Of a stretch of DNA of 64,000 nt, positions 51,012 through 58,966 are shown in pieces. This DNA comes from JACNJF01 sp050288105 (lineage in GTDB: Bacteria > Pseudomonadota > Gammaproteobacteria > GCA-001735895): the NCBI GenBank assembly GCA_050288105.1, contig JBNKDE010000003.1, positions 1-64,000 of the forward strand, in the 5' to 3' direction. Made by a program: the position numbers and the translations under genes. Under the pieces are notes generated by a model. It was not told the origin of the DNA. It saw only the letters and a program-made list of their open reading frames with translations, and did not search any database. Numbering within the stretch: position 1 is the stretch's first letter; every line of letters starts with the position of its first letter.

Positions 51012-53543
51012 TCAAATACTCGATACATCTATCGGTTTGGAGATGTAATATCCCTGTACATAATCAACCTTGATTGCTTCCAGAAAACGCATGATTTCTG
51101 CATCCTCGACATACTTGGCGATGGTTTTTTTACCCAGTGAATGGGCGATGTCATTCATCGATTGTACGATAGCCCGGTCACTCTCATCATTAAGTACGCC
51201 ACGCACGAACAGTCCATCGATTTTGAGATAGTCGACCGGCAGGTTTTTCAACTGCGAGAATGATGAGAAGCCGCTGCCAAAATCATCCAGTGCGAAGCGG
51301 CAGCCTTTGTTGCCCAATCGCCTGATCATTTCATTAGCGGCGGCCAGGTCTGATACGGCAGAGGTCTCGCTGATTTCAAAGATCAACTTATGCGCATCCA
51401 GCTTGATTTCAGTCAGCAGTGTCTCGATGTCTTCGAGCACTGCCCTGTTGCCGATAATCTGACCGGACAGGTTGATGGTGAACCCGCCCTGATAACCGGC
51501 CTGCTGCAGGATGGAGAGCTTGCGTAACGCTGCATTGACCACCCAGAGGTCTATCTTGTCCATCATGCTAAAACGCTCTGCTGTGGGCAGAAATGTTGAG
51601 GGTAGAACCAGACCCTGAACCGGATCATCGACGCGTAGCAGGACTTCACTCATGAGGGATTCTTCGGGCAGGTAGTCCAGCAGGTCATCAAAAATCGGAC
51701 CTGCGCCACCGCGCTTGAATTCATCCGGGATGAGTTGCAGCGGTATAATGGGTTGTGCATGTAGCAACAGTTGATCCTTGAGCAGTGCATTGTGTAGACG
51801 GGAGGACCAACCGAGGTCTTTATCCATATTGGTTTTGCTATCACTTTCGGAGAAGAACAGGTGACTGCGATTGCGGCCTTCTCCTTTAGCGATATGACAG
51901 GCGATGTCAGCATGTGCGAGGATATCACTGGGTGAGGTACTATGCTGATCCATCAGGGCGATACCGAAGGTCCCACTGACCTTGTACGGTTTATCCTTAT
52001 AAACAAAGGTAAACTCCTCAAGCATACGGCGGAATTCATCGGCAGCCAGCTGTGCATTTTCAGCATCCACATTGCGCAGGATAATGGCAAATTCATCACC
52101 GCCCAGGCGTGCCAGGATATCCGCTTTTCTCAGACGTCGGGTCATTTTCCCTGCGATGGCGATCAGTAACTGGTCACCTGCCACATGCCCGGCGCTATCA
52201 TTGATGTGTTTAAACCGGTCCAGGTCCAGGTAAAGTACTGCGCTGGTTTCTTTACTGCGCTTAATGCGTTCCACTTCAAACACCAGTTGTTCTTCAAAAT
52301 AACGACGGTTATGAAGCTTGGTGACCACGTCATGGCTGGCCTGCCAGCGAAGCTCAGATTCGAGTAGCTTGCGTTCTGAAATGTCGCGAAACGCAACCAC
52401 CGAGCCTTCTATTTTATCCTCAATAATCAGTGGGTGTGCGGTACATTCAACGGGGAGCGGTCGGCCCATTTTATGCCAGAACACAGTTTCACGGGCCTTG
52501 ACTGTTTTTCCTTCTTTATAGCTTTGCAGCAAAAAGCAGTTTTCGTCGTCGATAGGATAGCCGTTTTCGTCCGAGTGATGAAAAGTTTCCAGTGCTGATT
52601 TTCCGATCAGACGGTCTTCAGTCTGGTAGCCCAGTATCTGCCGACAGGCTGGGTTAACAAACAGGATGTACCCTTCTGAATCAACGCCATAAACCCCTTC
52701 ACCAACCGATTGCAGAATGCCACTCAGGCGCTCGCGCTCATTTTCAATCGCATTATGCGCACGAACATGACGACTCATGGCATCAATTCGGGTCAGAAAC
52801 AGGTCATCGCTTTCGTTCTTGAACATACATTCGACCGCGCCCGCTTCAAGAGAGTGTTTGATCTCCTTGTCCAGATAGGTACCGGTAATAATGGCGGTGG
52901 TAATGTGGGTGGTTTTGGGATTATCACGTAATTGTCGGCATAGCACATCACCCGTCTGACCAGGCATAAAGTAATCGATAATCGCTATGTCGAACTGGGT
53001 ATTTAAGGCTTTCTGCATCCCTTCCGCCACTGACCAGGCGGTATCAGCCATATAACCGTTGGCGGTCAATAAACGCTGGTATTTGACTCTTACCGAACGA
53101 GAGTCATCAACAAACAATACGCGGATGGGCTGCAATATATTCCCAGCCGAGTCTTTCACACTACCTCGTTCATTCGCTTCGAGAATGAGCCGCGCCAGTA
53201 CATCAGGGCTTTGCTTGTAATTTCTCCACAGTAAAAATGCACTCTGTGGCCGTCTTTGCAGGTAGCTTTGCAGCGTAGCTCCCTGCTCATGATCGAGCAC
53301 CAGCACCGGTATGTTCTGTTTATCCAGCAACCCAAGCACTTTGGGTGCGCCGATGCTATCGCTATCTGACCAGCCCAGCACGGCAGCATCGAACAGACCC
53401 AGGTCCGATGATGCTGAATCAAATCGCGCCAGTACGCTGTCAAAATCACGCATACTGGTCACCTGATAACCCGCCTTGATTAGCAGATTGGCCTGAATCT
53501 GTCGGATTGTCGCAGAGTTTTCAATAAGTAAGATGAAAGGCAA
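51012..53543 (-). CDS. Receiver-PAS-GGDEF-EAL protein, c-di-GMP signalling
   Basis: 843-residue cytosolic regulator. In order: a degenerate receiver (about 1-125; the acceptor position reads FDAAVLGW, lacking Asp), a normal receiver (RVLFVDDSRSVR, acceptor Asp in IAIIDYFMPGQTG), PAS (about 280-390), GGDEF with intact LARLGGDEFAI and an EAL-like domain. The EAL motif reads EVL (MSEVLLRV) after an unusual insertion (IPDEFKRGGAGPIFDDLLDY), and the usual AEG.VE segment reads IAKYVED. ALDDFGSGFSS is intact. Phosphodiesterase activity is therefore in doubt, while diguanylate cyclase activity looks possible. Confidence 0.9.
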   Translation of the reverse strand: MPFILLIENSATIRQIQANLLIKAGYQVTSMRDFDSVLARFDSASSDLGLFDAAVLGWSDSDSIGAPKVLGLLDKQNIPVLVLDHEQGATLQSYLQRRPQSAFLLWRNYKQSPDVLARLILEANERGSVKDSAGNILQPIRVLFVDDSRSVRVKYQRLLTANGYMADTAWSVAEGMQKALNTQFDIAIIDYFMPGQTGDVLCRQLRDNPKTTHITTAIITGTYLDKEIKHSLEAGAVECMFKNESDDLFLTRIDAMSRHVRAHNAIENERERLSGILQSVGEGVYGVDSEGYILFVNPACRQILGYQTEDRLIGKSALETFHHSDENGYPIDDENCFLLQSYKEGKTVKARETVFWHKMGRPLPVECTAHPLIIEDKIEGSVVAFRDISERKLLESELRWQASHDVVTKLHNRRYFEEQLVFEVERIKRSKETSAVLYLDLDRFKHINDSAGHVAGDQLLIAIAGKMTRRLRKADILARLGGDEFAIILRNVDAENAQLAADEFRRMLEEFTFVYKDKPYKVSGTFGIALMDQHSTSPSDILAHADIACHIAKGEGRNRSHLFFSESDSKTNMDKDLGWSSRLHNALLKDQLLLHAQPIIPLQLIPDEFKRGGAGPIFDDLLDYLPEESLMSEVLLRVDDPVQGLVLPSTFLPTAERFSMMDKIDLWVVNAALRKLSILQQAGYQGGFTINLSGQIIGNRAVLEDIETLLTEIKLDAHKLIFEISETSAVSDLAAANEMIRRLGNKGCRFALDDFGSGFSSFSQLKNLPVDYLKIDGLFVRGVLNDESDRAIVQSMNDIAHSLGKKTIAKYVEDAEIMRFLEAIKVDYVQGYYISKPIDVSSI

Positions 53544-53917
53544 AGTCAGTTTTCCTATAACAAATATAAATCTAAAGCTAATTCCCCCTCGCTCACTATA
53601 GTTATTCTGTTGAGAAAGTTAGCGATTTTTAGTGTGGGGAATTCAATTTCCTGCTTTCGGTCACATTTAAACACAAATCTGCCAACTTTAGCTGAAAACT
53701 GAGTTGACCATGCGGCTAAATTTATCGGTATCGCGAGCTATCCTGTACCCTGTGGCTTTAATAACACGATAAAAATAATACTACACAACAGCAACTAGCG
53801 CGCCTGTTCAAGAGCATGAGCAGCATGTACAATGCCGCCCTTGGCAAAACCAGTAAAAACCTCTTGAGTTCCACCTGATTAAGGCGGCTATTTTTCCTAG
53901 ACGCTGCGGTATTAAAA
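53544..53917. other. Intergenic stretch between divergent genes, no gene seen
   Basis: Holds an imperfect inverted repeat (AATTCCCC at about 53580 against GGGGAATT at about 53636) near the start of the c-di-GMP gene. No reading frame is supported. Presumably the promoters of both neighbours are here. Confidence 0.4.
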
Positions 53918-54334
53918 ATGTCGATGATTACTCTGTTAAGAAAACCTCTAAGCTTACTTTTGCTCAGCCTGTTTCTTGCTACCCCTGTGATGGCAGGTGA
54001 ACTTAAACCCATCATGAAAGAAATGCGCCTGCATTACAAACAGGCGATTGATGCTACCACGCCGCAACAGTTTAACGAAAAACTCCATTTATTCATGACG
54101 GAGTTAGAGAAAGCCAGAGCGTATGATTTTCCCAGCGAGCAGGAAAAACTCTCCATGGAAGGGCTGGATAAAGTACAGGCGAAAGTTTCTGCCTTACCCC
54201 AGGCAAACGATGAAAACCTTGCTGCAGTTAAAGAAGAGTTTAAGCAGGTTGATCTGTTACGAAAGGAATATCATAAAAAAGTAAAACCGGGAATTTTTGA
54301 TCTGCTGATAAAAACCTTCAAAAACCTGTTTTAA
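53918..54334 (+). CDS. Cytochrome b562-family periplasmic protein
   Basis: 138-residue protein with a cleavable signal peptide (LLLLSLFLATPVMA) and an all-helical mature part. Met in IMKEMRLHYKQAI near the mature start and His in LRKEYHKKVK near the end occupy the places of the two heme ligands of cytochrome b562, and the helix lengths fit a four-helix bundle. The heme-binding role is inferred from this pattern. The last residues (PGIFDLLIKTFKNLF) extend beyond the usual end. Confidence 0.75.
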   Translation: MSMITLLRKPLSLLLLSLFLATPVMAGELKPIMKEMRLHYKQAIDATTPQQFNEKLHLFMTELEKARAYDFPSEQEKLSMEGLDKVQAKVSALPQANDENLAAVKEEFKQVDLLRKEYHKKVKPGIFDLLIKTFKNLF

Positions 54335-54391
54335 CACCTTTACCATCCATCCGCAGCGAATAGCAGGATAAAGCGGTTTTTCGAATTCACT

Positions 54392-55105
54392 ATGAATCCC
54401 TTATCCATTCTCCATCATGATGAACACCTTATTGTGATCCACAAGCCTGCAGGATTGTTGATGCATCGGAGTCCAATTTCTCAAGACCAGGTTTTTGTAT
54501 TACAGACATTACGCGATCAGATAGGTCAAAGAGTTTACCCCATTCATCGCCTGGACCGGGCGACTTCGGGTGTATTAGCTTTTGGATTAAATTCAGATAT
54601 TGCGAAAGCTGTTGCGCAGCAATTTGAAGATCATCAGGTTAGCAAAGAATACCTCGCGCTGGTCCGAGGTTGGGTTGATGATACTGGACAGATAGACCAT
54701 CCCGTCACAGATGAAGAGGGTAACAATAAGGCACAGCAAGCCATTACCGACTACCGCTGTTTACAGCGGGTAGAACTGCCTTTTCAGGTTGACCGTTACG
54801 CAAGCTCCCGATATTCACTCGTTAGTGTTACACCACAAACCGGCAGAAGACAGCAGATCCGAAAACACTTTAAACATATTTCACATCACCTGATTGGTGA
54901 TACCACTCATGGAAATGGAAAACACAATCGCTTTTTTCGACAGCGCTACGGCATCCATCGCCTGATGTTGACTGCTCAGAAATTGTGCTTTACTCATCCC
55001 GTCACCCAGCACAGGCTTTGCCTGCAGGCCATTTTGGAGCCAGAGTGGGAAAACCTGTTTCAATCGTTTGGCTGGCACGGTAAATCGGTAACGGATTTAC
55101 GCTAG
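54392..55105 (+). CDS. truC: tRNA pseudouridine(65) synthase TruC
   Basis: RluA-type pseudouridine synthase of 237 residues. The catalytic Asp is in HRLDRATSG near residue 53; other motifs are LIVIHKPAGLLMHRS at the start and TPQTGRRQQIRKHFKHI. Length and the insertion FRQRYGIHRLML fit TruC, which modifies position 65 of tRNA, better than RluA, RluC or RluD. Convergent with the iron ABC transporter genes. Confidence 0.88.
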   Translation: MNPLSILHHDEHLIVIHKPAGLLMHRSPISQDQVFVLQTLRDQIGQRVYPIHRLDRATSGVLAFGLNSDIAKAVAQQFEDHQVSKEYLALVRGWVDDTGQIDHPVTDEEGNNKAQQAITDYRCLQRVELPFQVDRYASSRYSLVSVTPQTGRRQQIRKHFKHISHHLIGDTTHGNGKHNRFFRQRYGIHRLMLTAQKLCFTHPVTQHRLCLQAILEPEWENLFQSFGWHGKSVTDLR

Positions 55106-55117
55106 TAAGCTCCAGGC

Positions 55118-56170
55118 TCACAAACTCCTCTCGTGAGGAAAAACCACAAGATGGTCAAACTCCAGACGTATTCCAATACGCTCATTAATCGCATGATTGT
55201 GATGGCTGGGGACTAAAGATAACACCTCAATGCCACTCGGCATTCTTAGCGTATACAAAAACTCTGATCCACGAAATGCCCGTTCAACAACTACGGCGTG
55301 CTCGGTTGCTTTATCGTCATGTACAATATCATCAGGACGAATCAACACCTCTACATGGCAGCCCGGCTTACACCCGTCTGGAACAAAACCATGGATATTA
55401 CCTAATTCGGTGTTGACCGTATTGGTTCCCACTACCATACCCGGCAGGAACACCCCTTCACCGATAAAATCTGCAACGAATCGATTACAGGGTTTATGGT
55501 ACAGGTTATAGGCCGTATCAATCTGCTGTATTCGCCCTTCATTAATCACGCAAATATCATCAGCCATTGCAAACGCTTCATTCTGATCATGAGTCACCAG
55601 GATAGCCGTCATATTTTCCTGCTTCAGAATGTGGCGTACTTCACGAGCTAACTGTTCGCGCAACTCAACATCCATACTGGAAAAAGGCTCATCCAGCAAT
55701 AATATGGACGGTTTAGGGGCCATAGCGCGTGCCAGTGCTACTCGCTGTTGCTGTCCGCCGGATAACTGATGCGGATATGCTTTGCTCAGCGTGCTCATTC
55801 CGACCATTGCCAGCAATTCCGAAACCCGGGCCTGTTGCTGCTTAAACGACCAGGAGTTGAGCCCGAAACGAATATTGTCGAATACTGACATATTGGGGAA
55901 TAAGGCAAAATCCTGGAACACCATACCGATCTGGCGTTTCTCAGGAGGCAGGAATATTTTCTGATCGCTTACCCGCTCGCGATTGATTTTCACCTCACCT
56001 GAGAGCGGACGTTCAAATCCTGCTATCGCTCTGAGTACGGTTGTTTTTCCACATCCACTGGGTCCCAGTAGACAGCTGATCTGACCATCGGCAAGATGAT
56101 AAGAAAAATCGTACACAATCTGCTTACTGCCATAACTGACGTTAATCTGATTCACTTCAAGACGAAACAT
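55118..56170 (-). CDS. fbpC: Ferric iron ABC transporter, ATP-binding protein
   Basis: 350-residue ATPase of the FbpC/spermidine-type group. Walker A GPSGCGKTT, signature LSGGQQQR, Walker B SILLLDEPFSSMD, then a C-terminal TOBE-like domain (VEVLIRPDDIVHDDKATEH). Its start overlaps the permease end by 14 bases, and with the permease and binding protein it forms an fbpABC operon for periplasmic Fe(III) uptake. Regulation by Fur is suggested by the site at 58933. Confidence 0.9.
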   Translation of the reverse strand: MFRLEVNQINVSYGSKQIVYDFSYHLADGQISCLLGPSGCGKTTVLRAIAGFERPLSGEVKINRERVSDQKIFLPPEKRQIGMVFQDFALFPNMSVFDNIRFGLNSWSFKQQQARVSELLAMVGMSTLSKAYPHQLSGGQQQRVALARAMAPKPSILLLDEPFSSMDVELREQLAREVRHILKQENMTAILVTHDQNEAFAMADDICVINEGRIQQIDTAYNLYHKPCNRFVADFIGEGVFLPGMVVGTNTVNTELGNIHGFVPDGCKPGCHVEVLIRPDDIVHDDKATEHAVVVERAFRGSEFLYTLRMPSGIEVLSLVPSHHNHAINERIGIRLEFDHLVVFPHERSL

Positions 56171-57806
56171 GGTGACTGACTCTGGATTTTGAGATGGATT
56201 TACTCAGGTAGATGACCGGCAACAGGCCGACAGCAACAATCATTAATGCGGCGCTGGAAGAGTCGGCCAGACGCTCGTCTGAGGCCAGCTCAAAGGCTCG
56301 AACCGCCAGGGTATTAAAATTGAAAGGCCTCAATATGAGTGTTGCCGGTAGCTCTTTCATTACATCGACAAATACGATGAGTAAAGCCGTCATTAATGAC
56401 CCTTTCATCAACGGCAAATGAACCCATACCAAAGTTTGTCTCGGGCTATAGCCCAGTGAACGCGCCGCTTCATCCATAGAGGGTTTTATCTTTCCCAGAC
56501 CAGACTCCACAGTCTGCAGACTCACCGCCAGAAAACGCACCATATACGCAAACATCAGCGCAAACAGCGTACCGCTCAACAGCAGTCCTGTCGATATATC
56601 AAACTGAGCTCGCATAAATTCATCCAGCTGATTATCCAGCCACGCGAAGGGAATGATGATGCCAACAGCAATCACCGTACCGGGAATTGCGTATCCAATA
56701 GCCGCTACACGAATTGAAGCGATTACCGAGCGTTTCGCCAGCATGCGTTTGCCATAAGCAAGAAATACCGCCAGCATCAGAGAGAGCAAAGCTGCTGACA
56801 ACCCCAGCAAAACCGTATGTAGCGTCAACCGGAAAAAGGATTCATCGATCATTTCCTGATAGGTTAATATCGCCCAGTGAGCTAGTTGCGCTGCTGGCAC
56901 CATAAAACCTAGCATAACCGGTATCAGACAAATCAGAAAAGCGGCAAACGCTTTACCCCCTGCCAGCTGATATTCAGGCAACTGATTATATTTATTACTG
57001 GTGTGGTGATATCGAGCCTGTTTACGCGATGCTCTTTCGATCACAACCAAGGTGAAGACGAAAACCAGTAGCAAGGCGGCCATCTTGGCTGCTGCTACCT
57101 GATCACCCATGCCAAACCAGGTTCGAAAGATACCTGTAGTGAATACCGCCAGTCCGAAATATGAAACCGTGCCATAGTCAGCAAGCGTTTCCATCAACGC
57201 CAGCGATAACCCAGCTACAATGGCAGGACGTGCCAGGGGTAATGCCACACGGTAAAAACTGCACCAGGGTCCACAACCCAAGGTACGACTCACCTCCAGG
57301 GCGCAAACTGACTGTTCAAGAAAAGCGGCGCGAGCCAATAGATATACATAAGGGTAAAGCACCAGCGAGAGCATGCTGATTGCACCCCCCATAGAACGCA
57401 ATTCGGGGAAGTAGTAATCTCCGTAACCCCAGCCTGTCCACTCGCGCAGGATACTTTGAACAGGGCCTGCGAAATCGAACATGCCTGTATAGGTATAAGC
57501 AATAATATAAGGGGGCATAGCCAGTGGCAGCAGCAATAACCAGACAAACCAGCGTCTGCCTGGAAATCGGCACATCGCCGTTAACCACGCGGTGGATACC
57601 CCCAGCACAAGGGTACCCACGCTGACACCCAGCACCAGCAGTGCTGAGTTCAGCAGATATTCTGGAAGTACCGTCTGTTTCAGATGTGTCCAGTTATCAC
57701 CGGATGGCTGAAAAATAAAACTTGCGACTGTTAATATCGGAATACTCAGAATCAGTGCAACAGTGACGATACTGTATTTCCAGGAACGACCCAGCAGACC
57801 AGTCAA
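56157..57806 (-). CDS. fbpB: Ferric iron ABC transporter, permease (fused two-domain)
   Basis: 549-residue inner-membrane permease with about 12 hydrophobic helices. It is made of two similar halves; each has an EAA-type loop (ALEVSRTLGCGPWCSFYRVALP and MDEAARSLGYSPRQTLVWVHLP) that contacts the ATPase. This is the standard form of FbpB/SfuB iron permeases. Read between the ATPase and binding-protein genes; a 39-base gap separates it from fbpA. Confidence 0.92.
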   Translation of the reverse strand: MTGLLGRSWKYSIVTVALILSIPILTVASFIFQPSGDNWTHLKQTVLPEYLLNSALLVLGVSVGTLVLGVSTAWLTAMCRFPGRRWFVWLLLLPLAMPPYIIAYTYTGMFDFAGPVQSILREWTGWGYGDYYFPELRSMGGAISMLSLVLYPYVYLLARAAFLEQSVCALEVSRTLGCGPWCSFYRVALPLARPAIVAGLSLALMETLADYGTVSYFGLAVFTTGIFRTWFGMGDQVAAAKMAALLLVFVFTLVVIERASRKQARYHHTSNKYNQLPEYQLAGGKAFAAFLICLIPVMLGFMVPAAQLAHWAILTYQEMIDESFFRLTLHTVLLGLSAALLSLMLAVFLAYGKRMLAKRSVIASIRVAAIGYAIPGTVIAVGIIIPFAWLDNQLDEFMRAQFDISTGLLLSGTLFALMFAYMVRFLAVSLQTVESGLGKIKPSMDEAARSLGYSPRQTLVWVHLPLMKGSLMTALLIVFVDVMKELPATLILRPFNFNTLAVRAFELASDERLADSSSAALMIVAVGLLPVIYLSKSISKSRVSHHVSS

Positions 57807-57845
57807 AAAACTACCTCAGCAGCTACAAACAGGGGCCAGTTTATC

Positions 57846-58859
57846 CTATTTCCATCCAGCCCGATCCATAATCCGCACCGCTTCGGCGTTATTCTTACCT
57901 AGCACATCCAGATTGAGATTATCTGCTTTAAATTCTCCCCAGCTTTTTACCAGGTCACTGAGTTCTGCTTTAGGATTAACCGGGTATTCATAGTTCACAT
58001 CTGCATACCATTTCTGGGATTCAGGACTGACTAAAAACTTGAGTAACTTGAGCGCATTTTCAGGATTTTTCGCATATTTGGTAATGCCCGCGCCACTGAC
58101 ATTCACATGAGTACCACGCCCCTGCTGATTTGGCCAGATAACACCCATCGCCTGTGCCGCCTTCATCTGCGCAGGATCTTTTTCACTGGTCAGCATCATG
58201 CCATAGTAATAGGTATTCGCAATTGCGATATCACACTGGCCCGCAGCAGCAGCTTTGATCTGATCACGATCGCCCCCACGCGGCGGGCGCGCCATATTCT
58301 TTACAAGCCCCCTGGCCCACTGCTCTGTTGCCTCGACACCATCAGCAGCAATCATGGAAGCAACCAATGACTGGTTATAAATATTATCTGATCCGCGTAT
58401 ACAGACTCTGTGATGCCACTCGTCAGACGCAAGGTCTTCATAGTTAGAAAGTTGGTCGGATGAAACCTTGCCCTTGACATAAAATATCACCCTTGCTCGT
58501 TGTGACAGACCAATCCAGTTACCCTCAGGATCACGCAGATGCGCAGGAACCGCAGCGTTTAATTCATCATCTTTGATGCTCTGGAAAATATCCGCCTGCT
58601 TTGCTCGGTACAGCCGACCAGCATCTACAGTGATAAATATATCCGCAGGTGTATTGCGCCCTTCACTTTTCAGTCGGGTAAGTAATTTATCGGCGCCTGC
58701 AGTAACCAGGTTCGTTTTAATTCCGGTTTGTTCAGTAAAACGATCGAGCAAAGGTTTAATCAGGTTTTCCTTACGCCCGGAATAAACATTCACTTCTTCG
58801 GCCAGCGCATTAAATGAAAGCGATACCAGGACAACAAACGCGAGATGTTTTAGGCTCAT
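57846..58859 (-). CDS. fbpA: Ferric iron ABC transporter, periplasmic binding protein
   Basis: 337-residue secreted protein: signal peptide ending SFNALA, mature start EEVNVYSGRKENLIKP, which is the FbpA/FutA hallmark. The adjacent iron-binding tyrosines are in IANTYYYGMM near residue 209, and DIFITVDAGRLYRAKQAD is conserved. ATG 58859 is preceded by AGGAGA; an ATG 51 bases upstream would spoil the signal peptide. It is first in the fbpABC operon. Confidence 0.92.
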   Translation of the reverse strand: MSLKHLAFVVLVSLSFNALAEEVNVYSGRKENLIKPLLDRFTEQTGIKTNLVTAGADKLLTRLKSEGRNTPADIFITVDAGRLYRAKQADIFQSIKDDELNAAVPAHLRDPEGNWIGLSQRARVIFYVKGKVSSDQLSNYEDLASDEWHHRVCIRGSDNIYNQSLVASMIAADGVEATEQWARGLVKNMARPPRGGDRDQIKAAAAGQCDIAIANTYYYGMMLTSEKDPAQMKAAQAMGVIWPNQQGRGTHVNVSGAGITKYAKNPENALKLLKFLVSPESQKWYADVNYEYPVNPKAELSDLVKSWGEFKADNLNLDVLGKNNAEAVRIMDRAGWK

Positions 58860-58932
58860 GGTGCTGTGTCTCCTATATAATTCTAAAAGTTTTAAGATGG
58901 CTGTAATCATATATAAGGAAAACAGTCATGTA

Positions 58933-58951
58933 AATAATAATCTTTCTCATT
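58933..58951. promoter_or_regulatory. Possible Fur box upstream of fbpA
   Basis: Read on the minus strand, the 19 bases AATGAGAAAGATTATTATT match the Fur consensus at about 11 of 19 positions. It lies between fbpA and glnE, where a Fur site for an iron importer is expected. Confidence 0.4.
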
Positions 58952-58966
58952 TGCAACAATAAAAAT

